Positions 7,414 to 14,343 of a DNA stretch of 40,646 nucleotides are shown piece by piece. The number at the start of each line of letters is the position of its first letter. Within the stretch, counting starts at the first letter, position 1. This DNA comes from JAOZHU01 sp964632845. Its GTDB lineage: Archaea > Thermoproteota > Bathyarchaeia > Bathyarchaeales > Bathycorpusculaceae. The stretch spans positions 1-40,646 of the forward strand of contig CAZWDU010000016.1 of NCBI GenBank assembly GCA_964632845.1, read 5' to 3'. A program made the translations under genes and the position numbers. The notes beneath the pieces were generated by a model, which saw only the letters and a program-made list of their open reading frames with translations, had not been told where the DNA came from and did no database searches.

Positions 7414-7787
7414 TCGAACTCCTCGACCTGCCATTTACTGCCTTTCTCACCACGATGGAAGATTCGGTCTCGGATACCTCGACGGATTTCCTTCATTTTC
7501 TCCGTTGCGACAGTGACTATTTGGTTGGCTTTCCATCCGTTGACGCTCATTCGCAGTTCAAGGCGTTCATCTACTGTTTGGCGAAGCCATGGCAACTTGT
7601 ACCTGTCTGCGATAACGCTGAGTGTGGCGAATGAAGCGTCTTCGCCAGTAATCAGGTTTGTCATCATTTTCAGTTTGTCTTTGTCTGTTAGTTCCGTGAC
7701 TGATTTGGCTATGGCTTCCTCTTTGGTGCTGAGTCCTAGACGCTGCGTGATTTCCTTCTTGAGCCGCGCTCTTTCGCCGTCATCCAT
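7410..7787 (-). CDS. Charged helical protein, unknown
   Basis: A 125-residue soluble protein, ATG 7787, with AGGTGA about seven bases upstream. Highly charged N-terminal helix (DDGERARLKKEITQRLGL) and a later basic segment (KMKEIRRGIRDRIFHRGEKG) that could bind nucleic acid or membrane lipid headgroups. No family recognised. It sits between the 178-aa TM protein and the 32-aa microprotein. Confidence 0.65.
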   Translation of the reverse strand: MDDGERARLKKEITQRLGLSTKEEAIAKSVTELTDKDKLKMMTNLITGEDASFATLSVIADRYKLPWLRQTVDERLELRMSVNGWKANQIVTVATEKMKEIRRGIRDRIFHRGEKGSKWQVEEFE

Positions 7788-7802
7788 GTGGATTCACCTG
7801 GT

Positions 7803-8339
7803 TTAGGTTGCTCCGAAAAGTGGCAGTATGATGTCGCGTATCAGGTAGAACAGGCCGCCTCCTGCAGTGAGCAGGATCAGGATTGTGCTTATGGAGAGTT
7901 TGCCCTTTTTGATTAAGCTGTCCCAGTAGCTTCTTTCGGTGAAATAGTCGAGCATGTTCTTGAGTTCTTGGTACAGTGTTTTCAGGTCGTGCAGGTCTAC
8001 TTTGAAGCTTTTGTCCGGCGTATCTGGCGGCTTTTGTTCAGTGTCGATTTTCTTCGCTGTTTCCTTCAGTTCTTCGGATGTGGGTTTCCAGTTTGGGTCC
8101 AGAGCTATATTGATGCTGTGGCGGGTTTCTATGCTGACATCGGCTTTCAACTCAATTTTCCTGCCTCCCCACGAAACGCATTTGACTATGTCAGTTGGAG
8201 AGACGACGTATTTGGTGGGGAATTGCTGTCTGAATCGGCGCTGCGCGACTGCTATGTGTGTGTCGGGGTCGTATACTGCTTTGGTGGTGAAGGTTTGGTC
8301 TTTGTCTCGAATTTCAAGTTTCATTTTTACTTGTGGCAT
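7803..8339 (-). CDS. C-terminally membrane-anchored protein, unknown
   Basis: A 178-residue protein, ATG 8339, four bases after the upstream stop. Residues 1-75 look beta-rich, 85-110 are a Pro/Lys/Glu-rich linker, 115-140 a helix, and 148-172 a TM segment (SISTILILLTAGGGLFYLI) near the C-terminus. There is no signal peptide, so the bulk probably faces the cytoplasm as a tail-anchored protein. In a virion assembly operon this could link membrane to genome or ATPase. Function is inference only. Confidence 0.65.
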   Translation of the reverse strand: MPQVKMKLEIRDKDQTFTTKAVYDPDTHIAVAQRRFRQQFPTKYVVSPTDIVKCVSWGGRKIELKADVSIETRHSINIALDPNWKPTSEELKETAKKIDTEQKPPDTPDKSFKVDLHDLKTLYQELKNMLDYFTERSYWDSLIKKGKLSISTILILLTAGGGLFYLIRDIILPLFGAT

Positions 8340-8343
8340 GTTT

Positions 8344-9930
8344 TCACGTCCAAAAAGTTATCGTGTCCCAGATGAGACGCCCAAAATTCACAAGGGTGTC
8401 CCATAATTCTCGAAGGAAGCCCCAGATTTTGAGGGCGAAATCGCCGATTAGTTTGACGTTGCCTGCCATGACTGAGCTGATAATGACGTCAAGCAGGTAG
8501 AACAGGAATATGAAAGGCAATATCGGCAGGAATTGACCTGCAAAGGTGCCGACAATCACCGCGAGCGAATATATGAAGTTGAAGCCATCCATGATCCACT
8601 GGAATGGATTTGGGTTAAGACTTGGTGGTGCCTGATCCTCTATTTCTGTTATTGCGCCGATGTACACGTCGCCGTAAGCGCATTGGAACGTGCCGCTTCC
8701 GTCATGTCCAGCGTAAAGCACAAGTTCAGGGTCATTCCAGACCGAGGGATCAACCGTTAGGGTTTCTGCGAAGGTTTTGAGGGCGCCTTCTGTGACGTTT
8801 TGGTAAGCTTCGTTTCCAGAGAAAATGTTGGTTGCGTAAATGGCCTTCGCTGTTGTGCTGTTAATGCGTATGAATTGGATGTACCAGAGCGCGTCAGTTG
8901 TATCGACAGTTTCGCCTATTGCCAAGTTTGGTTTGCCCACGTTGCACTGTAGTTGACTGCCCACTTTCGCTTCTGACGTCATCATGGCTATGCCTTGCTC
9001 GTGAGCGATGTAGAATAAGCTGTACGCGGCGCCACCTGTTCCATGCAAGCCAAAACTGAAGTAGAAGCGTTTGGTGCCTTCCCACCACCACCATTCACGC
9101 CTGTCGCCTTTGATGCTGACGGTGAAGTTGACTTGGAAGCCTTCGCCATCCGCGAAAGTCTTGTTTAGATTTCCACGAGTGAAGTTTGCTTGACATACAT
9201 TCTCGCCTTCGGCAGTCAACATCAACGGAGAAAGCGAATAATTGAGGTCTCCGTCTATACCTGTTAGTGTCCATTCTCCGCTTGGCGGTGCGGGTCCTGC
9301 TGGGGTTTCAGACCAGATTATCAAGTAAGGGGTTAAGCTTGTGCGTTCTGCGCTGTAAAATCTAGCCCATGAATTTTCTACTGCTGTTTGATTTGTGAGA
9401 ACTATACTGAAAAAACCATCTAATTCGTCTCTGACCGCGTCTGTCACATTCAAACTTTCAATATATGTACCGCCTGAATATACTGAGAGTTCACCTATTT
9501 TGTCCTGCAGGAAAGGCGCGTTATCCCATGTGATTGTGCTCTGTTGCCAATAATCCGAACACTCGTTCACGTCGATGATTATCGGCGGGTAGACGCCGCC
9601 GAAAAAGCCCCTCAGAACTAAGGTTGCGTTTGTTACTGCTGAGAGGTTGAGAGAGCGTATGTCGAATTTTACGTAGCTTTTTCGTATGCTGTTTCCAGAA
9701 GAGATGTAACCAACGTCCCATGTTTGTTCGCTTCCGTAGTTTGTAGAAGGGTTCGCGTTATCGCACATGGCGTCAGCAACAGGGTACAAGTGTATTTCTT
9801 GATACGTTGCCGCGGAAACTTTGCTCAAAAGCAAGGGGGCTACAAGGCTAACTAACACTATTGCAGTTAATAGGGCTATTCCGAAGCTACATTTTATTCG
9901 CGTGGATATTCCCCCTCTATGACCCCCCAT
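8344..9930 (-). CDS. Large surface protein with DNRLRE-like domain and C-terminal membrane region (spike candidate)
   Basis: 528 residues with a signal peptide at about 12-40 (IALLTAIVLVSLVAPLLL, cleavage after VSA-A). Residues about 42-205 match the DNRLRE/CBM96-like pattern seen in archaeal and bacterial secreted proteins: LYPVADAMCDNANPSTNYGS, a KSYVKFDI strand, then SSTITWDNAP-like text and a terminal TPYLIIW. Residues 215-430 form a second beta-rich domain with many NxT/NxS sequons. The last 85 residues hold two hydrophobic segments and amphipathic helices rich in Trp. This is the architecture of a virion spike or cell-surface adhesin anchored by its C-terminus. It overlaps the upstream 78-aa gene by 37 bases. 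Confidence 0.75.
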   Translation of the reverse strand: MGGHRGGISTRIKCSFGIALLTAIVLVSLVAPLLLSKVSAATYQEIHLYPVADAMCDNANPSTNYGSEQTWDVGYISSGNSIRKSYVKFDIRSLNLSAVTNATLVLRGFFGGVYPPIIIDVNECSDYWQQSTITWDNAPFLQDKIGELSVYSGGTYIESLNVTDAVRDELDGFFSIVLTNQTAVENSWARFYSAERTSLTPYLIIWSETPAGPAPPSGEWTLTGIDGDLNYSLSPLMLTAEGENVCQANFTRGNLNKTFADGEGFQVNFTVSIKGDRREWWWWEGTKRFYFSFGLHGTGGAAYSLFYIAHEQGIAMMTSEAKVGSQLQCNVGKPNLAIGETVDTTDALWYIQFIRINSTTAKAIYATNIFSGNEAYQNVTEGALKTFAETLTVDPSVWNDPELVLYAGHDGSGTFQCAYGDVYIGAITEIEDQAPPSLNPNPFQWIMDGFNFIYSLAVIVGTFAGQFLPILPFIFLFYLLDVIISSVMAGNVKLIGDFALKIWGFLRELWDTLVNFGRLIWDTITFWT

Positions 9931-10130
9931 TCAACCTTGACGAGCGCTTTCTCTAGAACCTTGAGGACTTTGACATCGTCAGCACAGACCTTGACAAGCT
10001 TGTTTTCTTTCTTGGCGTACTTGCCGATCTTGCCCATGAACTTCATTACGGCTATGGAGTCGTGTTCGCTTGTTGTTTCAACGACTTTCCGTGTGCCGTC
10101 GGGAAGCTGGATTAATGCGCCGATATACAT
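9894..10130 (-). CDS. Small soluble protein, unknown
   Basis: 78 residues, ATG 10130, with AAGGAGA seven bases upstream. A beta-hairpin start (MYIGALIQLPDGTRKVVE) is followed by a basic helical region (KFMGKIGKYAKKENKLVKV). No membrane segment and no recognised family. It overlaps the RHH gene before it by 19 bases and the spike gene after it by 37, so all three are probably co-translated. Confidence 0.65.
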   Translation of the reverse strand: MYIGALIQLPDGTRKVVETTSEHDSIAVMKFMGKIGKYAKKENKLVKVCADDVKVLKVLEKALVKVEWGVIEGEYPRE

Positions 10131-10282
10131 GGAGCGGTCTCCTTGACTTTTTTGTGGTCGTCAAGAACAACTGCGACGTAATTGTTCAGGCTTCGATGAT
10201 TGCTTTTCGCTTGTTTCGTTAGCCAGGCAATGAGGGTTTTAGGCAGGTAGAGGTTAAGTCTGCCACATTCATTCTTCGCCAT
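10112..10282 (-). CDS. Ribbon-helix-helix (Arc/MetJ-type) regulator
   Basis: 56 residues, ATG 10282. RLNLYLPKTLIAWLTKQAK gives the beta-ribbon and first helix, and NHRSLNNYVAVVLDDHKKV the second helix, the standard RHH plan for dimeric DNA-binding repressors. It is first in the leftward operon. A TATA-like TTTTATA on the leftward strand at about 10297-10305 lies 15-25 bases before the start, implying a near-leaderless transcript. It probably controls the divergent intergenic operator at 10318-10351. Confidence 0.75.
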   Translation of the reverse strand: MAKNECGRLNLYLPKTLIAWLTKQAKSNHRSLNNYVAVVLDDHKKVKETAPCISAH

Positions 10283-10390
10283 AAGGGTCGGCTCTATGTA
10301 TAAAAATGTACCAATTTAAACATTGTTAAACAAATTTAATAACAAATGTTTTATTTGGGACATGAGAGTATCTTTTGGAGAAATCCACAA
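10283..10390. promoter_or_regulatory. Divergent promoter with inverted-repeat operator
   Basis: A/T-rich gap between the leftward assembly operon and the rightward coat-like genes. Leftward TATA candidate near 10297-10305. Inverted repeat AAACATTGTTA (10318-10328) and TAACAAATGTTT (10340-10351), differing by one extra base, flanks a possible rightward TATA (TTTAATAA, about 10334-10342). The RHH protein encoded at 10112-10282 is the obvious candidate binder. Confidence 0.55.
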
Positions 10391-10498
10391 ATGAGCTCAG
10401 ACATAACAAGTACCGTCCTCGAATGGATGCCGCTCATCATCACCTTCGCAATGCTCGGCATGGTCCTGGGTCTTCTGAAGAAATTCGGCAAGATCTAG
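10391..10498 (+). CDS. 35-aa single-TM protein, coat-protein candidate
   Basis: ATG 10391 with GGAG about ten bases upstream. The peptide has a short acidic/polar start (MSSDITSTVLEW), a TM segment (MPLIITFAMLGMVLGLL) and a basic tail (KKFGKI). Acidic N-terminus, one TM, basic C-terminus is the plan of filamentous-phage major coat protein, although no homology is claimed. Its last 27 residues match the C-terminus of the next gene (19 of 27 identical by my count), so the two share an anchor and may assemble together. There is a 16-base gap to the next start. Confidence 0.72.
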   Translation: MSSDITSTVLEWMPLIITFAMLGMVLGLLKKFGKI

Positions 10499-10514
10499 AC
10501 GGAGGGACACCGCA

Positions 10515-11159
10515 ATGAACAAGCGGCGAGCTCTCTTGACCGTGACAACGCTGATTTTACTATGCGCCATAGTCGGCTCTGCGTACGCTTCTTACGCCAC
10601 ATCAGTTCTGTACACCAAATTCAATAGCCTAAGCTGGTCGGACTACACACTTGATAAAAGTTACACCGCAGTCACTATAGACATCAAAAACTACCTCACT
10701 TTCAACGTGACTGGAACCTGGGCAAAAGTCGCCTTCACTAACCACACGGGCGACACAGGCACCGTTGTAGGCATAAACGTAGTTTTCAGCGATGATGACG
10801 AAACAGTCAAAGTCTACGCAATTGACGGCGCGACTGAAGTTTTAATCGGCACAGGAACCTACAACCACACAAGCACGACCAGGATAGTTCTTAGCGGACA
10901 AAAAATCTACGCTTACGCGCATGTTGGCAATAAGACAAGCACGAAAATAGTTGACGGCTTCAGCTTCAATGAACCCTTTGCGTATCTGCGAGTGAAAGGC
11001 AGTGACGTGGACACCGCTAGTGATGGCTACGTGCAAGTCAATGTCAACACTGGCGGCGCAGGCACGCAAGCAAGCGTCAACGAGTGGATACCGATAATTA
11101 TAACTTTTGCGATGCTAGGAATATGCATGGGGTACTTGAAGAAAATTGGAAAAATCTAA
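10515..11159 (+). CDS. Secreted ectodomain protein with coat-like C-terminal anchor
   Basis: 214 residues, ATG 10515 with GGAGGG about eight bases upstream. Signal peptide at 5-25 (ALLTVTTLILLCAIVGSAYA). Residues 30-185 are a beta-rich ectodomain with several N-x-T sequons, consistent with a glycosylated surface protein. Residues 188-214 are a TM anchor (NEWIPIIITFAMLGICMGYL) with a KKIGKI tail, nearly the same as the whole C-terminal part of the preceding 35-aa protein. It is likely a minor surface or adsorption protein built on the same anchor. It ends in TAA, immediately followed in the same frame by the GH99-like open frame. Confidence 0.72.
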   Translation: MNKRRALLTVTTLILLCAIVGSAYASYATSVLYTKFNSLSWSDYTLDKSYTAVTIDIKNYLTFNVTGTWAKVAFTNHTGDTGTVVGINVVFSDDDETVKVYAIDGATEVLIGTGTYNHTSTTRIVLSGQKIYAYAHVGNKTSTKIVDGFSFNEPFAYLRVKGSDVDTASDGYVQVNVNTGGAGTQASVNEWIPIIITFAMLGICMGYLKKIGKI

Positions 11160-12206
11160 GGCATCCATCCCCGTTTTTTTCTTTTTAGCCTGTTTTTTAT
11201 AGCAGCACCCTTAGCCTGCGCGCAAGCACCCGCTGCACGTCCGCCCCAAGTAGGCACCTTCTATTACGTCTGGTACGATCCTGCTGACGCGGCAAGCTGG
11301 GAGTATCCGAAGATCCAAGACAAACCTGTCCTTGACTACTACAACAGCAGCGATCTCTCAGTGATTGAGCAGCATTTCGCCTGGTTAAGCGATTTGTACA
11401 TTGACTTCATAGTCGTGTCTTGGTGGGGAATGTACAATCAGTCGGATTGGCACAGTTTCATAAACAACGCCACACTCCAAGTTTACGAGACGGCCAAGAT
11501 GAACGTGACTAACGTTAAAGTTGCCTTGATGGTTGAACCTTACAACGAAACAGGCGCCTACAACTTCACCGAACTCTACGACTGGGTCTACACCAACCTG
11601 TACCAACAATACCCCACTATCTACTTCAAAGTTGACGGTAAACCGCTGCTCTGTTTCTTCAACGCTGAAAGCATGACTGCGCCAGGAGTTTTCGAGAGAG
11701 ACAACCGCTTCACCGTCAAAATCGTCGGCAACGACCACGTTTCAGAGTGGCTATACGACAACGCAACGCAGAAAAACAACCCGCCGTCTGCTATTCCTTG
11801 GCCCCGTGACCGCCAAATCACTGTTAGCCCGCGTTTCGATGATTTCTACGTGCGCTACCCTAACGAGACTGTTGACGCGAAGCTGGAGTATTTATACGCT
11901 GAGCAGTGGGAACAAGTGTTTAACTTGACTAGACAAAACGCCGTGGACTTTGTCACGATCACGAGTTGGAACGAGTTCCCGGAGAGGACTATGATTGAGC
12001 CGCATTATGACGCGACAGCTAGGAACCACGACCCCTACTTGCTGTACAACATGACGCGAGAGTACATTGCGGACCTGAAGGATTTGGAGCCAGCGCCGTT
12101 TGAGGCGCCTAAATACTGGTATCAGAATCCGGTTACGTTTGTGGCTATTGCGGGTGTCTTGATTTTCGCGGTTTTTGTGGGGATTGAAGTGTACAAACAT
12201 TCTTAA
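11160..12206 (+). CDS. GH99-like secreted, membrane-anchored protein (5' end unresolved)
   Basis: The open frame runs from 11160 to 12206. It begins with a signal-peptide-like stretch (FFLFSLFFIAAPLACA), then VGTFYYVWYDP, then DYYNSSDLSVIEQHFAW and DFIVVSWWGMYNQSDW, the pattern of GH99-like (WbsX/endo-mannosidase-type) domains. SWNEFPE near the end matches the C-terminal part of that fold. A TM segment (TFVAIAGVLIFAVFVGIEVY) closes it. There is no ATG, GTG or TTG in frame before GTG 11361, which would cut off the start of the domain. Options are CTG 11190, readthrough of the TAA at 11157, or a one-base error or slip in the T7 run at 11174-11180 (removing one T joins an ATG 11123 frame). Function may be glycan binding or cleavage. 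Confidence 0.7.
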   Translation, partial: GIHPRFFLFSLFFIAAPLACAQAPAARPPQVGTFYYVWYDPADAASWEYPKIQDKPVLDYYNSSDLSVIEQHFAWLSDLYIDFIVVSWWGMYNQSDWHSFINNATLQVYETAKMNVTNVKVALMVEPYNETGAYNFTELYDWVYTNLYQQYPTIYFKVDGKPLLCFFNAESMTAPGVFERDNRFTVKIVGNDHVSEWLYDNATQKNNPPSAIPWPRDRQITVSPRFDDFYVRYPNETVDAKLEYLYAEQWEQVFNLTRQNAVDFVTITSWNEFPERTMIEPHYDATARNHDPYLLYNMTREYIADLKDLEPAPFEAPKYWYQNPVTFVAIAGVLIFAVFVGIEVYKHS

Positions 12207-12239
12207 GCCTGCAGCGGCTAAGGTAGAGTGGGCGAGAGA

Positions 12240-12611
12240 ATGATTGACATTTTCTCGGTTGGAGTCGGCATAGGCTTGCTCATTGCGATAGTTATTGGAG
12301 TCCTATGGTTTTCTGTTCCTTTTGTGGGCACGGTTCTTCTTGGGCGGTTGATTCGGAACTCTAAGAAACGGTTCTCTGCCAAGATAGTTTTTTGGGTAGC
12401 AATGGGTTACCTGTGGATTTTCGTTGGGATGCTGCTCTTTTATAGTGCCTTTTCGCCGCAAAGTTGGACTATTGGTGCTTTTGATGCTGCAGTCAAGTTT
12501 TGTACGGACCTTGGTGTGCTGTGGGTTCTTGTTCCAGTTTGGCTTGTTGGCGCAGCGTTTCTTGTGTCAGGTAGATTTGACGGTTTATTGAGGGCTAGAA
12601 AGAGCAGTTAG
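12240..12611 (+). CDS. Multi-pass membrane protein, unknown
   Basis: 123 residues from ATG 12240 (GTG 12228 is an in-frame alternative). Three TM segments are visible: IGLLIAIVIGVLWFSVPFVG, IVFWVAMGYLWIFVGMLLFY and LGVLWVLVPVWLVGAAFLV, with a basic loop RLIRNSKKRFSAK between the first two and a basic tail. No family recognised. It is last in the rightward surface-protein set and overlaps the end of the convergent RHH/zinc gene by four bases. Confidence 0.65.
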   Translation: MIDIFSVGVGIGLLIAIVIGVLWFSVPFVGTVLLGRLIRNSKKRFSAKIVFWVAMGYLWIFVGMLLFYSAFSPQSWTIGAFDAAVKFCTDLGVLWVLVPVWLVGAAFLVSGRFDGLLRARKSS

Positions 12612-12991
12612 GCTTCGTCTGGAAGGTCGATTTTCCATCCTTCCTTCTGTTTCTTCCTAATGATTTGTTGCACGTCGGGTTGGTTTAATGCGAAGCGGAT
12701 GTGTTCGCAGTAGCTGGCGTCGCATACGGGGCAGTGGATGCCTTTTGGCGTGATTTGGATGTCTGCAACCCTGCGAAGCTTGGTGTCCTGTACTTTGACG
12801 CCTTTGTCATCGTGGTTAACCATCTTCAAGGGTTCTGTTTCATATTTGGTTAGCAATTCTCTGACAGCTTCTTTTACTATTTCTGCTCTGGAAGTGAAAC
12901 CTCGTGTACCTATCAGTTTGTCCATTTCTGCAGCAAATTCTTCTGGAACTCTCACGGTCGAATAACCGTCTTTTTGCGCTTTTTTTGGCAC
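12608..12991 (-). CDS. RHH regulator with C-terminal zinc-binding motif
   Basis: 127 residues. Residues about 8-50 (YSTVRVPEEFAAEMDKLIG...SRAEIVKEAVRELL) are a CopG-type ribbon-helix-helix. Residues about 83-96 hold HCPVCDASYCEH, a likely zinc site. RHH proteins with a metal-binding tail often act as metal-responsive or dimer-stabilised repressors, but no ligand is known here. It is transcribed divergently from the 49-aa RHH gene at 13155, and both share the GAATCA-rich operator region. Confidence 0.75.
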   Translation of the reverse strand: MPKKAQKDGYSTVRVPEEFAAEMDKLIGTRGFTSRAEIVKEAVRELLTKYETEPLKMVNHDDKGVKVQDTKLRRVADIQITPKGIHCPVCDASYCEHIRFALNQPDVQQIIRKKQKEGWKIDLPDEA

Positions 12992-13154
12992 GGTTCATCC
13001 ATTCTACTGAGTTATTCCTGAATCATGCATTAGTCATATTGTGATTATAATACTTTGTGTAAAAAGTCGCTATATTGTGAATCATTATTGATTCATTGTT
13101 GTTGGAAAACCTTTTATCCGTACTCCGCCACTCTGATTCAGAAGTGAATCATGT
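12992..13154. promoter_or_regulatory. Divergent operator region with GAATCA inverted repeats
   Basis: Half-site GAATCA occurs at 13020-13025, 13079-13084 and 13146-13151, with inverted partners TGATTC at 13089-13094 and 13134-13139. 13079-13094 is a perfect inverted repeat with a TTAT spacer; 13134-13151 is the everted form with a six-base spacer, ending four bases before ATG 13155. Two RHH genes flank the region, so autoregulation is likely. Confidence 0.65.
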
Positions 13155-13304
13155 ATGACAGAATACGTGACTGTTAAAATTCCTGCAGACATCGCCAAAC
13201 AGGTAGATGACCTGATTGGGACACAGGGTTACTCCAGTAGAGCCGATGTGGTGAAAGACGCGCTACGGAGATTCTTTGAGAAACTTCCAAAACAGGAGGC
13301 TTAA
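13155..13304 (+). CDS. Short RHH (CopG-type) regulator
   Basis: 49 residues: EYVTVKIPADIAKQVDDLIG then GYSSRADVVKDALRRFFEK, a textbook minimal ribbon-helix-helix protein, very like the N-terminus of the divergent 127-aa RHH protein. It is the first gene of the long rightward operon. ATG 13155 is four bases after the everted GAATCA operator, implying a leaderless or very short 5' end under its own control. Confidence 0.82.
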   Translation: MTEYVTVKIPADIAKQVDDLIGTQGYSSRADVVKDALRRFFEKLPKQEA

Positions 13305-13321
13305 CCACGACCGAATACGAC

Positions 13322-13528
13322 ATGCACGTCAAGAAGCACCTGAAAAGCCAAGACGCCGCCAAAAACCCAGAGTTCACAGTAGTCTTGGAATGTGGCGACC
13401 CGAAAATGAAACTGCGAATCAAGAGCGCAAGCACAGCACTTTTCCAAGAATACCCACTTGGACACCCAGTAACCGTGCGGATTGAAGCTTACGCGCAAAA
13501 GAAACTGACAACAGAAGCGGAAGCTTAG
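13322..13528 (+). CDS. Small beta-rich protein, unknown
   Basis: 68 residues from ATG 13322; GGAGG lies about 23 bases upstream, further than ideal. The middle (EFTVVLECGDPKMKLRIKSA, then HPVTVRIEAY) reads as a small beta-sandwich or OB-like fold, with basic N-terminal residues. No family recognised. It lies 17 bases after the RHH gene in the same direction. Confidence 0.6.
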   Translation: MHVKKHLKSQDAAKNPEFTVVLECGDPKMKLRIKSASTALFQEYPLGHPVTVRIEAYAQKKLTTEAEA

Positions 13529-13541
13529 AAGGCGAAAGGAC

Positions 13542-13820
13542 ATGGCGGAAAAGAAAATTTGCCCGTTAGCTGCTGCGCACCCCAACCAAAGCAACAGCGA
13601 CTGCTTAGGCAACACATGCGCCTGCCACGTCAGCGTCGTCAAACCCGCTTTCCTATCGAGAACGCCTGTCATTGTAGACCCCGAAAACTACTACTGCTAT
13701 GAAGGGTGCGGTTTGGTTCGCGTGGTTCCTTGGCAGCTCGTCAAACGCGAAGCCAAGAAAAGCGACCACATCGACGACGTTTTAGACGCACAGAAACGCG
13801 GGGAGCTGCCGAAAATATGA
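13542..13820 (+). CDS. Cys-rich protein, likely zinc or Fe-S binding
   Basis: 92 residues, ATG 13542 with AAAGGA upstream. Cysteines lie in a CPLAAAHP motif, DCLGNTCACHV and YYCYEGCGLV, enough for one metal cluster. C-terminal 25 residues are charged and helical. No family recognised. Its stop overlaps the next start by ATGA. Confidence 0.6.
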   Translation: MAEKKICPLAAAHPNQSNSDCLGNTCACHVSVVKPAFLSRTPVIVDPENYYCYEGCGLVRVVPWQLVKREAKKSDHIDDVLDAQKRGELPKI

Positions 13821-14179
13821 GTCTCGAAGACCGCGTCGCCCTCCTCGAAAAAGGCGTCCACGAAATCGTAGACTGCCTAGGACAAATCGCCAAAGACGCC
13901 GACTTAATGGGCACCAACATCATGCGCGCAATCAAAGCCACGCAACCGCAAACGGCGAAGCAGGAAAAACGCGAGTGGACATGGAACCCCGACAAAATCA
14001 AGTGGACACAAGAAACAGGCTTCAAAGGACCCTACGAAAAATCTGACGACGTCAACAGCTTAGACTTCAAAGCCATGCTGAAGGACTTGCAGGAGCACGA
14101 TGGCAAACTGAACCGTGACGGCCGCTTTTACTGGATGTTCAAGAACGGCAGCGCAGTTGGGAGGACCATGCCAAAATGA
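13817..14179 (+). CDS. Protein with N-terminal coiled coil, unknown
   Basis: 120 residues from ATG 13817, chosen for the ATGA overlap with the preceding stop. Residues 1-35 (LEDRVALLEKGVHEIVDCLG) form a heptad-like helix suited to oligomerisation. The rest is polar with several Trp residues. No family recognised. Its stop overlaps the next gene by ATGA. Confidence 0.65.
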   Translation: MSLEDRVALLEKGVHEIVDCLGQIAKDADLMGTNIMRAIKATQPQTAKQEKREWTWNPDKIKWTQETGFKGPYEKSDDVNSLDFKAMLKDLQEHDGKLNRDGRFYWMFKNGSAVGRTMPK

Positions 14180-14343
14180 GGAAGTACATCTGCGACAACT
14201 GCGGCACAGAAGTCGAAAAGAAAAAACTCTTCCAACTAAGCGCCTTCAACGTTGAAGATTCAGACGATGACCGCGACTTAGGCGAAGTCTGCACCGAATG
14301 CCTAGACAAACTCGTCAAATTCGTCAAGGAAGGATTCCAGTAA
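14176..14343 (+). CDS. Small zinc-ribbon protein
   Basis: 55 residues. YICDNCGTEV near the N-terminus and VCTECLDKL near the C-terminus give a CxxC...CxxC zinc ribbon, with an acidic middle (EDSDDDRD). ATGA overlap with the gene before and TAATG with the nuclease after it show tight coupling. Such small ribbons are common in archaeal virus early genes; the target is unknown. Confidence 0.7.
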   Translation: MRKYICDNCGTEVEKKKLFQLSAFNVEDSDDDRDLGEVCTECLDKLVKFVKEGFQ

